Shown: piece by piece, positions 11,540 to 23,900 of the stretch
Numbering within the stretch: the first letter of the stretch is position 1
How the letters are laid out: every line of letters begins with the position of its first letter
From: Allomyces macrogynus ATCC 38327
Lineage: Eukaryota > Blastocladiomycota > Blastocladiomycetes > Blastocladiales > Blastocladiaceae
Reading direction: 5' to 3'
DNA length: 64,000 bases
NCBI GenBank assembly: GCA_000151295.1
Contig: GG745384.1
Span: 85,888-149,887 of the forward strand
The notes under the pieces: generated by a model
What the model was told of the DNA's origin: nothing
What the model saw: the letters and a program-made list of their open reading frames with translations, nothing else
Database searches by the model: none
Program-made: the position numbers and the translations under genes

Positions 11540-12016
11540 TTGACAAGTTTGGGGCCGCCATGCTGCTCTCCGCTGCAAACCAAACGGAATCTGGGAACAA
11601 ACATAACGTCATTCGCGCTTTGCTTTGGCAACGATGGATCACGTTCAATACCGCATGTCTGCGTTTTGCACAACACGTCTCTAGGCTGCCCTGGGCAAAC
11701 TCATGTGTGGGCGCAGGTGTTGCTTCTCCACCCATCGCTCGTCGGACACCTCCCCGTTGCCATCGTTTATACCCTCCTCTGTTTGGCCAACTGTATCACC
11801 AACGTGCGCCAGGACCGCAAGCGCAATCGCGAAGTGGAAGCGCGCTTGATTGCAGCATCACTGGCGCGCACCGCAGGGGGGACGACTCTTGTCAATATTC
11901 GTGGTGGGGATGGAGGATGTGCTGGCGGGCTTGGTGGTGGTTTTGGCGATGGCACCAGATGCCGAGACGGTGGGGGCGGTGGCTGTGGTAGAGATGGTGG
12001 ATGCGGTGGTGGTTAG
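11540..12016 (+). CDS. Diverged small membrane protein with Gly-rich tail, possible fifth family member
   Basis: The frame 11540-12016 (158 aa) ends with one hydrophobic segment (LPVAIVYTLLCLANCI, near residues 80-95), a basic/acidic helix-like stretch, and a Gly/Asp/Cys-rich tail (GGDGGCAGG... to the stop). This layout matches the type A/B proteins upstream. The first ~70 residues look like non-coding DNA, and ttgcgcag-like acceptor sequence near 11715 suggests a 5' exon not identified here, so the start is unreliable. The 5' part has a diverged duplicate at 12200-12380. It could be a pseudogene. Confidence 0.35.
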   Translation: MTSLGPPCCSPLQTKRNLGTNITSFALCFGNDGSRSIPHVCVLHNTSLGCPGQTHVWAQVLLLHPSLVGHLPVAIVYTLLCLANCITNVRQDRKRNREVEARLIAASLARTAGGTTLVNIRGGDGGCAGGLGGGFGDGTRCRDGGGGGCGRDGGCGGG

Positions 12017-12885
12017 ATGCTTTCAGTTGCGGCAGTCAAATGTTGAATGAGTCGGGAGCTGAGGAATACCCAGATCGTGAGCTGCACTGTGGTAAAAGGC
12101 TTAGACACAAGGGACGTGCGTTCATGGCGCGGCTCACGCCATCCGTACCCGGCTCTCGCTCTCTGACCAAGTATCACCTCATCTTGATCTTGCAACATAT
12201 ACCATGCAGTCACAGACTAACGACATGTTTGGGGTCGCCACGCCGCCCGTTGCAGAACAAGCGCAATCTGAAAAAATAGCGTCATATGCATTCGTTTCAG
12301 TGACCATGCACCACTGTCATGGCTGGACAGATGTCCGCGTTTTGAACACGTGTCGCCAGGCTGTCCCGGACAAGCTCCTGAAGAACGAGGGCGAGGAGCT
12401 GCATCTCCGCACGTTTCTCGACGCTCCAGTTCGTCAACACCGGTCGACAGAGCTCGCAACAGAACGCGATTTCCTCAAAGGACGCAGCGTCGATCGATTC
12501 TCAGTGCGATCAGCAATGCGTTGGCATCAAAGCGCCGAGATGCTCAAGTGCCGTCAATAACAACCGGCTTTGATTCACGCGCAAATCGTCCGCATCGTGG
12601 CCAGGTCACGGCCGTCGACATGCGCCTAACGCCCGAAAAATAAGCAGCAGACGCGTCCCTGGTAGAGCACGTGCGCTTACGGCGTGGTCCCTGCCAAGGG
12701 CGAGCTCCAAAAAGGCACGCGTGCCAGCGCGCGCTGCCTGCTCGCGCACCAAGGGACGTTCGCTCGCCCACGCACGCACGCACCCACGCAAGACAGCGCC
12801 GCTCTCCATCCGCAACCCTCCACCGCGCGCCGCGAATTCGGCCCGCTCCTCTTCCAGCACAGCACCACCACTCACTGCACTCGCC
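12017..12885. repeat. Intergenic with diverged duplicate of 11520-11720
   Basis: Sequence at about 12215-12375 aligns with about 11535-11705 through shared blocks such as gacaagtttggggccgcca versus gacatgtttggggtcgcca, and gcgttttg...aacacgtgtcgccaggctg versus gcgttttg...aacacgtctctaggctg. A second block at 12118-12167 resembles 7485-7533. These are relics of segmental duplication. The last 250 bp precede the Rab11 gene and should contain its promoter. Confidence 0.5.
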
Positions 12886-13723
12886 ATGTCGAAGGACGAC
12901 GAATACGATTTCCTGTTCAAGGGTAAGCAAGCTGCACGCACCGTGCGCGCGCCATTGGCCGTGGTGACCGGCCGGCATCCATTTCCTGGCGCACCTCGAC
13001 CCGGTTCCTCCACTAACGCGCGCGTGCCCCCCTTGCACTGCCACCAGTCGTGCTGATCGGCGACTCGGGCGTCGGCAAGTCCAACCTGCTGTCGCGGTTC
13101 ACGCGCAATGAGTTCAACCTCGAGTCCAAGTCGACGATTGGCGTTGAGTTCGCCACGCGCTCCATCCAGGTCGACGGCAAGACGATCAAGGCGCAGATCT
13201 GGGATACCGTACGTTACGTGACATACCGGATCCTTTACTGTGTTGAGACTTGACTAACCCTTACTATCCGGTTTCTCAGGCGGGACAGGAACGGTACCGC
13301 GCGATCACGTCGGCCTACTACCGCGGTGCCGTCGGTGCGCTGCTCGTCTACGATATTGCCAAGCACGTTACCTACGAGAACGTGAACCGGTGGCTCAAGG
13401 AGCTGCGCGACCACGCCGACAACAACATTGTCATCATGCTCGTCGGGAACAAGTCGGATCTGCGCCATTTGCGTGCGGTCCCGACCGACGAGGCCAAGCA
13501 GTTTGCCGAGGACAATGGCCTCAGCTTCATTGAGACGTCGGCGCTCGATGCGAGCAACGTTGAGCTGGCGTTCCAGCGCATTCTCACCGAGATCTACAAG
13601 ATTGTGTCGAAGCGCGCGCTTGAGGAGAACGCGGCCAACATTGCCCCGACCAAGGGCGACACGATCAACATCACGCCGACGCCCGGCGGTGATGACGCCA
13701 AGGCCGCGGGCAAGTGCTGCTAA
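12886..13723 (+). CDS. rab11: Rab11/Ypt31-type small GTPase, three exons
   Basis: Controls recycling-endosome and trans-Golgi to plasma membrane traffic. Exons 12886-12922, 13048-13208 and 13280-13723 encode 213 aa. The effector-region signature [23 protein letters not shown] is diagnostic of Rab11. G1 GDSGVGKS near residues 18-25, G3 WDTAGQE (split by intron 2, phase 0), G4 NKSD and G5 ETSA are all present, and the C-terminus ends KCC for double geranylgeranylation. Intron 1 splits the codon for the first Val of VVLIGDSG; donors are GTAAGC and GTACGT. Length and motifs are complete, so the protein should be functional. Confidence 0.97.
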
Positions 13724-14348
13724 GCGCATGCTTCGTCGTTGTCGTCGTTTTTTGTTGTTTGATTGCTTGCTCTTTCACTTTGTCGTCGCCGCCGACTTTC
13801 CCGTCTCTTCCTGGCTCCACGCGAACGCGGATCCGGGTCAGGTCTGCCTCCATCCGTTGCGCGCGCGCGCGCGATTCCCTGCCGGCGCGGCGTGGGTGGG
13901 AGGGCGTTCGCACGCGTGCGGTCCCGGTGGCCGCGCCGTTTGTATTTTTCTCTTCCGGCGTCTGTCCCATTCCCGTCCCGGTTGACTTTGCAGTACAATT
14001 CGTTCTTGGTTGATCTTGGACGTTGACGCCATTCTGTTCTTGGGTGGATGGGTGGAGGTTTGCAGTCCAGGATGGTTCGCCACTTTTCGCCATACTTGCC
14101 ACGGTCACGAGATTTGCTCGTTCGTGTCGCTGGTCTCCGCGCCTTCCCTCCGACAGCGACGCTGTTGCAGCCAATCCATATTCGTCCTGTGCACCCTCTT
14201 CTCGTCGAACCGACTGCAACCGCTCCAATACATAAATCTCCCGCGGCCTTTGGACCCGGCAACGCAACGAACCGAACAAGCGCTCGAGCAAGCTTCGACC
14301 ACCGCCACCTACCGACCCGTCCTGCCGCGTCATCCAGCAGTAGCCACC
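13724..14348. other. Intergenic between rab11 and ArfGAP1 genes
   Basis: About 625 bp holding the rab11 3' UTR and the ArfGAP1 promoter/5' UTR. It starts T/G-rich (gtcgtcgttttttgttgtttg), typical of a 3' UTR. No gene seen. Confidence 0.5.
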
Positions 14349-15677
14349 ATGACCGAAGACTTCCGCACACTCGTGCAGGAACTGCAGCGCGCCGACGACG
14401 CCAACCGCAAGTGCTTCGAGTGCAGCGCGCCCAACCCGCAGGTCTATCCCTCCCTGGTGTCCTGCGTGGCCACCCCCGCACGCCTTTTGCTGACAACGGC
14501 GACGCACATGATAGTGGGCCAGCGTTACCTATGGCATCCTTTTTTGCCTCGAGTGTTCGGGTATGCACGCGCGCCGTCGTGCTGTACCGCGTCTACGGGG
14601 CGCTGACGCCACGCTCGATATCTAGGCCAACATCGCGCGCTTGGCGTGCATTTGAGGTATATTGCGTTGGCGACACTCGCTCGCTCGGCACGCACACGCG
14701 CAATCTGACCGGGTGCTTTTCCCTGACCAGTTTCGTGCGATCCGTGACCATGGACAAGTGGTCGTCCGACCAGTTCAAGAAGATGCAGGTGCGCACGCCA
14801 CGCTGAACCTCCCCTTTCGCGCCAACCCGCCCACCCTCACCCTCCTCTGACCCCCACCAGCTCGGCGGCAACGCGCGCGCGCACGCGTTCCTCTCAGCGC
14901 AGCCCGACTGGCCCGGTCAATCGGCGCCGATCAGCGTCAAGTACAACACCAAGGCCGCGGCGCTCTACCGGCACAAGTTGCAGTGCGACGTGGAGGGCAA
15001 GTTTTTCGATGAGCGCGACGTGCAGTGGAACGCGGTCGCGCCCGCGAGTACCGCTGCCACGGCCACGGCGGGTGCGAGCCCGATGCTCGGCAGTCTCCCG
15101 ACCAAGGCGCAGAACGAGGACTATTTCGGGCGCATGGGGAGTGCGAATGCGGCACGGCCAGAGTACGCCCAGTTTTATTCCACCATATCGCGGCCGCAGA
15201 CCCACACTAAAGATCCGCGCTCCACAGACATCTGCCGCCGTCGCAAGGCGGCCGGTACACCGGTTTCGGCAGTTCAAGCTTCACCCCGTCCTCCCCCGCG
15301 GCCCCACGCACCGCCTCCCCCGCATTCAACCCGGCCGAACTGATCAACGACCCCGTCTCGGCACTGACCAAAGGCTGGTCGCTCTTCTCTTCCGCGGCGG
15401 CCACCGTGACCGAAACTGTCGGCACCGTCGTGCACCGCGGCTCGCAACTCGTGCAGGATCCATCGTTCCAGGACCAAGTTTCCCGCAACCTCAACAGCGT
15501 CGGCGACCTGCTCTCGAAAGTGGGCGAGACGGCGCTCGCGACGGGCACGCGCGCGTACCACCATATGCGCGAGGCGCAGGGCGCCGGTGGGCAGTCGCCG
15601 CGTGCGCGCGCGGGTTCGCGCGGCGGGTACGCACAGGTGCCGGACGCGTACGGGCTCGTGCCGGACCCGAACGACCA

Positions 15678-15717
<40 letters not shown>

Positions 15718-15951
15718 GCGGAAGCGTGGGGTGCGCAACCAGCACAGCCGGTGCAGCAGCCGCCGTTGCCGCCGCGGCAGGCGGGTGGGTTGGACGGGTG
15801 GGGCGATGCATGGGAGCCCGCACCGGCCGCGCCGGTGCAGGAAACGACGACGGTCGTGCCGGCTGGATCGGCGTCGGGCGTTACGCCCGCGGCCGGGGGT
15901 GCGAGTATGCGCAAGGCCGCGAAAAAGGATGATGATTGGGACCAGTGGTGA
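14349..15951 (+). CDS. GCS1: ArfGAP1/Gcs1-type Arf GTPase-activating protein, six exons
   Basis: Stimulates GTP hydrolysis by Arf1 during COPI vesicle traffic at the Golgi. Exons 14349-14441, 14515-14560, 14626-14656, 14731-14788, 14861-15162 and 15228-15951 encode 417 aa. The C4 zinc finger is C-x2-C-x16-C-x2-C (CFEC ... CLEC, residues ~23-46) followed by GQHRALGVHLSFVRS with the arginine finger. Downstream are the family markers YFGRMGSANAARPE, HLPPSQGGRYTGFG and an amphipathic Ser/Thr-rich region that resembles an ALPS curvature sensor. A CAG/CAA tract at 15676-15717 encodes 14 Gln. The C-terminus KKDDDWDQW is an acidic-aromatic end that may bind coat or adaptor subunits (inference). All splice phases close without stops, which supports the model. 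Confidence 0.92.
15676..15717 (+). repeat. Coding CAG/CAA microsatellite (polyglutamine)
   Basis: Fourteen consecutive Gln codons, mostly CAG with CAA near each end, inside the ArfGAP1 C-terminal region. The tract is likely length-polymorphic. Confidence 0.9.
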
Positions 15952-17951
15952 GGAGGCGCCGGGGGACAGGAGTTGTCGCGAGGGGATGGAGGAGGTGGTG
16001 AGATGTGAGGTGGGGACATATTGATTCAAGAGGGGAATGGTCAACGTTGCAAAGCGTGCTTGTGAGCATGGAGGGTCAGGACTGCTGCGCACCGCAGCGC
16101 GTCCTGTCAGCAACGCGCTCGGGGATGGCCAACGGCGGCAGTTCAGCGCACAATTTTTGAGGGTTCGCTCGGTGGTTCGAGGGAGGCGGAGGCGCATGTG
16201 GCGGGCGATTTGGTGATCTCGGATGGGACCTCGTCGAGGGGTCATGCCCTCATGGCATCCCCATAGGGTCGGGTGCTCATCCGTTGCGCACACCTAGCCG
16301 CCAGGATTTGGCGAGGGTAGGCCACCTACTCTCAGGAAAATGCTGCACGCGTGGCTCAACGGTCCATCTAACACGCTCGCACTCGCACGCGGGCAGCACG
16401 GCCCTGATGCTGGAGCCTCGCCGGCGTCACCAAGTGAGGATGGTGGCTGCGGAGTAACAGTCAGCCGGTCACGCGCTATGTTACCATCACTCAAGTTGAC
16501 GCGATTCGGCCAAACGGCGCGTCCCCCGTGAGCGTTTCACGGTCGACATGATGGCCAGGCGGACGTAGAACACGCTGCTGCGTCGTCCGCCGTGGATCGC
16601 CGCGTTCATGGGATGGCGCAGGCGCGCGCAAAGCCCCGACCACTTCCTCCGACTTGTGTGCGGAATACGAAACCGACGCAGTTGTGTACGTGGCTGGCTG
16701 AGGAGAATAGTGACGACGCCGCTACTGCGCACCGTTGCGCGTCATTGACATGAGGACTACTCAAGACTTACAGTGGCAAATTGAGGCGGTTTGGCGCGAC
16801 TATTCAGGCAAGCGGTCGGCCACATGGACTGCAGGATCACTCGCCGGGGTGAAAGCTGTAACGTGTTGCTTTGATGCAAACTTGGATGGAGACCTGGTCC
16901 GGTCTGCAGGATCCCTCAGCGCTTCATCATACCATTCTGACCGGGTGGGGAGGTGCGGCAGTACAAACTCGGAGGAGGCTAGCACGCACAAGCTGGACAG
17001 TGTACGGTCGACGTGGTGGTAGCAGCGTTCGTAGAGATTCTGCTTGATTCTGCTATGAGCGTGACGGTCTCGAGCCTCGAATCGGGCATCAGAAAGTGAT
17101 CAATGATTTGGAGCTGCCGCGGGCGAGACCGCGTTCAGACGCGTGTTACGCACACTTACGTGTGGCGACGTTACGCCAGTGCCAGGGCCGGCTTGTCCGG
17201 CGAACGGGCCCACCAGCGGCACACCAAACATCTCCCATTTGTACGGACTCGATCAATAACTCGCTGCAACCTCGAATGCCAGGGTGGACATCCAAGAAAG
17301 GCCCATCAGTTTCCGAGTTCGACGACGTTGCAAGCGCGGCTGGATTGTCCAGAGGATCACGCGCCCTCGTCGCCTCACATGCCGCGTCCTCTGCTTGAAG
17401 CTCTTGGAAATAATCGGGCCGGCGCTTCAGTCCTGCAATTCGCCTGGTCGAAACGTGCCGTTTCTGGTTTGGTTCGCCATTCATGAATCTGGGATGGTCG
17501 CGAAATTACGGCGCTGGTGGATGGTGGCGGGACGGCCAAACGGCGCAACCGTCTCTCGCAGAGCAGGGTGGACATGATGGCGGAAGAGTCGTACGGCACG
17601 TTGCTGCGGCTGGAACGGCTCTGCCACGTCTTTGAAAAGCGTTTTCATGGGGTCGGCCCTCATAAAATGGACGGATGACCAGCGTGTTTGGGCTCTCGAC
17701 GCGCATCCACACGCCCGTTGGCAGCGCACAACAGGTCGGATCATATCAGACTTGGGGGAGGCATGAGCGCGCGCGCCATTCGCTCATAGTTCCCACACCC
17801 TTGGCGAATCAACCCTCGCCATGTTGCTCCTCCTGTTGTTCTTTGGCTGACAGATACCTGCTTTCTCGGTGTTCGCTCGTAGATTTGATTCTCGAGGGGA
17901 CTTCTCCACCGTATTGCGAGCCACATAGACGATTCTCGGATCTGTTCCGCG
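15952..17951. other. Gene-poor 2-kb intergenic region with a diverged repeat
   Basis: No gene recognised. Three places share a diverged motif of the form cggtcgacatgatggc...gcggacgtagaacacg: about 16500-16585, about 17003-17035 and about 17535-17615. The first and third also share ggccaaacggcgc just upstream. They look like decayed copies of one sequence. The final 100 bp should hold the ABC transporter promoter. Confidence 0.4.
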
Positions 17952-20900
17952 ATGGCGCGGTTCCTCGCCCAAGTCGCGGCGCTACTGCGCAAGAACGCGC
18001 TCATCCTGCAGCGGTCGCCGTTCCAGCTCGCCCTGGCGGTCCTGTCGCCGCTCATTTTCCTGCTCGTCGCGGCCCTGGCGTCGACGGCGCTCTCGTCAAG
18101 TTTTTCCGCGACGGGTGCCATTACCGACACGTCGCACCCGGCCGCTGTCTCGCTCACCTTCCCGAAATGCACGAACGCGCTGGGTCGATGCCGTCCGCGG
18201 CTACTTTACGCGCCCAACGACGTCTACCATGCACGGATCATGCACGCGGTCGCCGACGGCATGGGGCTGTCTTCGAGTTCGACCGACGATGTGCGGCCGT
18301 TTGCGACACTCGACGAGCTCGCGCAGAACCTGCTCGAACAGCAGATCAAGTTGACGAGCGATCGCGACTTCAACTTTGGGATTGGGTTCACGACTTTCTT
18401 CGGCACCGATGCGCCAAAAAGTCTGGACGAGGCGGGTCCGCTGGTCGAGCGCGTCAATGGGACGCACTACTCGATCTTGACGGTCGAGAGCAGCGGGTTC
18501 TTTTCGTCTGGCCGCGACATGTTCTTGCCGGGTGTCGCGACCGCGTCGCCACCGCTGTTTTTGAAAACGCAGCTGGACCGGGCAATTATCAAGACGGTAC
18601 GCATGGATTGCTCTTATTATTACCGCCGACGGCCGATGTATTGACATCCTCTCTCTCTATCTCTCTCTCTTTTTCTCGATCTAGCGGAGCGAAATGAAGG
18701 GCAAGTCGGCCCCGTCGCTGGAGATCAAGGTGTCGGGCTGGCCGACGCCCGAAAATGTGGATTTGTGGGACTACTCGGCCGCCCGATCCGAGGACGGCAG
18801 CAAGCAAAACGCCAACGAAAAGGCGTCGACGCGCATGGGCAACGCGTTCACTGCCGCTTTCTTGTTCTTTGGCTACTGCCCGATGTTCCTTATCATCATG
18901 TCCATGATCGGCAGCGAGAGTACGGTTTTTCGTCTTGCACGTCGATGTGTATCGCAAGTCACTGATCTCGATACTTACGTTCTTCTCCACCAGAGTACAT
19001 GGGCCTCCTGGCGGTCCTCCGAAAGCTGGGCATGTCCGAGGCCGCGTATTGGGTCGCCAGTTTTGTCACGCTCGTTCTGCTCGTTGTCGTCTCGGCTCTC
19101 TTGTCAATGCTTGCGATTCCGGCATACCCGGTCACGTTCCCGCTCTCCAACGCGTCGGCGGCCATCACCTTTGTCGTCCAGTTTGCCGCGGGCCTCCAGC
19201 TCGTGTCGTTTGGCCTCGTCCTCGTCGCTGGGCTCACGCAGCAGTACGCCGTCAACGCTCTTGCAGGCCTGCTGCTCATGGCGTCGATCCTGTGCTCGGG
19301 ACTCCTCGGGTTCCTTGACTCAGTCTCAGGCGCCGGAATCATGCCCAAGGCGCCCTCGGGTTTTTTTGTCGGTTTCAGCTCAGCCCCGGCGCTCGGGTGG
19401 ATTCTCGAGATTCTGTTCCCGGTGCTCGCGCACGGCAAGCTCGTGTTTGACGTGAGTTCGGCGGTGCCGCTCAAAAACGAGACGCTGACCTGGACGCACG
19501 CGCGACTCACAACGGCGCGCACGTACTTCAGCAACAAGGTCGAGTTTACGGCATCCACGACGATCGACACGGTGCTGCTCATGTGCCTCGTACCGCTCGT
19601 GTACGTGGCCGTCGCGTGGTACCTGGCGCAGGTCGTCGGCGGCGCCCAGCGGTTTTGGGGCCCGATTGTGCCGTCGAGTTTTCAGCTGAGCGTCGAGGAA
19701 AGCATCCGGTTCCACGCGCTCGCCAAGGAGAACGACGAGCTGGTCGTCGAGGATTTGCGCGTCACGTACGGCCCAAAGCTCTTCAAATGCCGCGGTCGGA
19801 AATCTCACGAGGCCGTCAAGGGCGTCTCGTTTGCGGTGCGTCGCGGCCAGGTGCTGTCGCTGTTGGGCACCAATGGAGCCGGTACGAAATTATTTGTATG
19901 TAGTGGTCCTCCTGGCTCGTTTCCAAGACTGACCGATGCGACGTCGGCTGGGTAGGCAAATCGACCGTCATCAACGCAATCACGGGCCAGCTGCGCCCCA
20001 CGTCGGGCCGCGTGTCGTGTTTTGGGACCGGTCACATGGCGACGATCCAGAAGCGCATCGGTGTCACGGCGCAGCACGACTACACGTGGCCAGCGCTGAC
20101 GGCCGCCGAGCACATTGAGCTATTCGCGTCGTTCCGCGGCATTCCGGCGACCGAGGAGTACATTCTCGACCGGCTCCAGCAGGTCGNNNNNNNNNNNNNN
20201 NNNNNNNNNNNNNNNNNNNNNNNNNNNNNNNNNNNNNNNNNNNNNNNNNNNNNNNNNNNNNNNNNNNNNNNNNNNNNNNNNNNNNNNNNNNNNNNNNNNN
20301 NNNNNNNNNNNNNNNNNNNNNNNNNNNNNNNNNNNNNNNNNNNNNNNNNNNNNNNNNNNNNNNNNNNNNNNNNNNNNNNNNNNNNNNNNNNNNNNNNNNN
20401 NNNNNNNNNNNNNNNNNNNNNNNNNNNNNNNNNNNNNNNNNNNNNNNNNNNNNNNNNNNNNNNNNGTTTCCCACCCTGTTGATAAGCCGCCGGCACGTCG
20501 CTCGAACTCAAGGCGCGCACGAGTCCGGGTACGAGGTGCACCTGCTCTTGCACGAGCACGTGAACGTCGACGACGCCAAGGCCCATTATCACCGGTCTCG
20601 CGCCGGGCGCAGTTATCTCGCAGCGGTCCAAGGACATGCTGGCCGTCACGGTACCCGCCACAACGCAGTCGGCCGGATCCGCGGTCGTGCCGCTGCTCCA
20701 ATATCTGCAGTCGGATGACGCGTCGCGCGTCGCGCTCTTTGCCGAGTTCAACGTGCAGAACACGTCGCTCGAGCAAGTGTTTCTTAATGTCGCCGGGTAC
20801 GGCACCGCGGGCGCCGAAACGACGCTGGGTGACGAGACGACCGCTCTGGCAACTGCGTCCGACGTGGGCAAAAAGAAAAAGAAGCAGAAAACAAAAAAGG

Positions 20901-23900
20901 GCAAGCGCGTCGAGGCGTCGACCGTGCCGCCCGCCGAAGACACGTCGTTTGAACTGCCGTCGGTTCCGATCAAGCGCACGTTGCCGTCGCAGCTGATTGC
21001 CGTTTTTCTCAAGAACCTGGCCTACCAAGCAAAGCAGACCAAGTCGTCGATTGCCATTATCCTGTTCACGCTGGCCATGGCGGGCCTGTGCGTGTTCATC
21101 TTGAGCATGTCCAACAACTCGACCAAGGTGTGCCCTGGCGGGTACTTTGAGCCCGTGCACGGCAAGGGTTGCTCGCTGGGTCCGCTCAAGCAGAAACTCG
21201 TCGACAGCGTGGGCAAGTTTGCGCCGAGTCCGGCGAATGACCTCGGCGCGCTCGCGACTGACTTCCAGTTTGGACCGGCGAGCAGCGCCATGGCGTACAA
21301 CGGGTCGCGGTACTGGCTGTGGGACCAGTCGCCGGGCGGCAATGCGGATCGATTGATCACTACGGCAACGCCGACCAACTGGACTCAAGTTGCCGGCCAG
21401 TGGCGCGGCAGCGTTCAATCGGAGCTCATGACCAAGTACTACTTGCCCGACCTGCTCCACTCGCAGCCCGTGACCGTGACCAAGGTCGACCGCGACCCGA
21501 TCGACTTGATTCGCGACACGGCCATTTCCATGTCCAAGTCGCGGTCGCCATTGCCGGACGCGTGTGTCGAGTATTCGTCACGCACCAAAGCGTTTGTCGT
21601 CACGGACCCCAAATCCTCAGCCGGCGCCGAGTACACCAAGCGGTTCCCCGACGCGGCACTCAGCGTTCGCGCGTGGTCGGATAAGGGCATGGACGTGACC
21701 GTCAACGCCCCACTTTCCGCATGGAATGCACAATCGTATTTCACCGTCGTTGGAACAGCGACTGACGACGAGCGCGGGCTCATGTGCAAGTGGGTCGCAC
21801 CAAATGCCGCGAAGCCGCCGTCGGACGCCTACAATACGCTGCGAACTCGTACCGACAAGGATGATTCGGATTTGAATTCGGAGTCGTCCTGGGGCCCGTT
21901 GACCTCGCATGACGACATGGCCCTGCGTACGATCATTGCCTCACTCACGACGGCGCAGCTACGTGCGACGCTCGACTCCAAGACGGAGCAAATCACGAGC
22001 GTGATTCAAGACGTGCCCGCGGTTGCCGCGCCCGTGGCCAGTGCCATGATTGTGCTGTTCACGCTGCCGTTCTCCGTGTTCCTGCTCTTTGCTGTGTACC
22101 TGCTGATTCCGTTTGACGAAAAGGAGAATGGGCTGCTCGCATTCTACCGCGTCAACGGGCTCTCGCTCTGGGCGTGCTGGCTCGGGCACTACCTGTTCAA
22201 CATCATCATTTCGCTCCCAACGGCCATTCTCGTCACGGTGGTCGTGGCCCTGTATTTCCCCAACGCCAACGTCGGCATGTTCCTGCTGGTACTGCTCGTC
22301 GGTGTGCATGGCCTAATCGCACTCGCATTCCTGCTCGCGTCGCTCATTGGGTCGTTGACGGTCGCGCGCCTGGCATCGTTCCTGTTCCCGCCCATTGCGA
22401 GCATTCTTTCAGCAGCGCTCGTCATCAACCAGAGTAGCATGTCGTGGGCGATCGTCTTGTTCCCGCCGCTCCCGTTCCTGGCCGCCATGAATAGCGTACT
22501 CGTGTCGGCGCCCGTGCAGGGCGTGCTTTTGTTTGTCTCGGTGCTCGTGGCCTGTGCCTACATTGCGTTGGCCATTGTGATCATGACCGCGCTCGAGGGC
22601 GACCTGGTGGGCAAGGTCGGCAAGCTAATCAAGAGTGGCCAGGCGGCCAAACCGCAAGAGGGGATTGCGTTGCGCGACCTGGAACGCGCGCAGTCGGCGA
22701 CGAGCTTTGGCGAAGACGAGGACGCCGAAGTGCGGGCCGAGCGCGAGGCGCTCATCAAGGACCCGTCGGGTCCTTCGTCGGCGTACGCGGTCAAGGTCGT
22801 GGACCTCTACAAGTCGTTTGGTAAGAAAAATGTTCTTGAGTGCATGCATCTCGGCATCAAGCCAGGTGTCGTATTTGGGCTGACGGGGCACAATGGCTCG
22901 GGCAAGGTGCGTTCAAGACTATTTTCTCCACTCGCTGATCGACCAGTAAACTGACCGTGCATCCATATATATAGTCGACGCTGCTGAACATTCTCATGGG
23001 CGCGTTGCGTGCCACAGCGGGCCAAGCATTTGTCGGCGGCCTCCCAGTTACCTCGCGCGACTTGTGCGGCGTGCTGGGCGTTTGCCCGCAAGCCGACCTC
23101 GTCCTCGGCGACCTGACCGTCGAGGAGAACCTGCTCTTCTTTGCGCGCGTGCGCGGCGCACCCCTCCGCGGTGCCGACCTCACCCACCTCGTCCACCGGT
23201 GCGCCGAAATCATTGGGCTCGGGTCACCCGAAGTCCTGCGGCGCGCAGCGCGCCAGTTATCCGGCGGGATGCGGCGACGCCTGGCCATTGGCGTGGCCGT
23301 GATCGGGTCGCCCGCCGTGATCATCATTGACGAAGGGTCGGCTGGGCTTGATCCAGCGAACCGGCTCGGGGTCTGGAAACTGATTGGCCGGATCCGCGAC
23401 CGCGGCGATGCGACGATTCTGCTGACGACGCACTACATGTCCGAAGCCGACGCGTTGTGTACGCGGATCGCGATCATGGCCGGTGGACGGGTACGGGTGC
23501 TCGGGAATCAAGTCGCGCTCAAGCAGGCGTACGGCAAGGGGTACAATGTGCAGCTCCAGGTGCCCGTGGTGGCCAAGGTAGACCCGGCCAATGCTGAGCG
23601 CGACGCGATTGCGGGCGTGGTGGCCGCGCTCGGTGCCCATGTTTCTACGCCGGGTACCACAACCACAACCACCGCGCTGGCCGCGCAGATGCAAGACTTG
23701 CCGGCACATCTGGCCGACCAGCGGATGCGCGGCGGGACGCTGGACGCGAGCACGGGTATGTGGACGTGGCAGCTGCGCGTTATGGTGCCGCTGCCCGCGC
23801 ACGCCGACTTGGCGCGCGTGTTTGCATTTCTGGCCGCGTCAGCGAGCGATCTGGGCGTGGCCGGGTGGGGCATCAATCCGTCGTCGCTCGAGGATGTGTT

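Noticed and set aside
15676..15717. CAG tract as a CRISPR or structured repeat
   Set aside because: Simple in-frame trinucleotide repeat coding for Gln in ArfGAP1.
20115..20996. Frames that read through the N run on both strands
   Set aside because: They exist only because N codons contain no stops; the true frame is the ABCA one.
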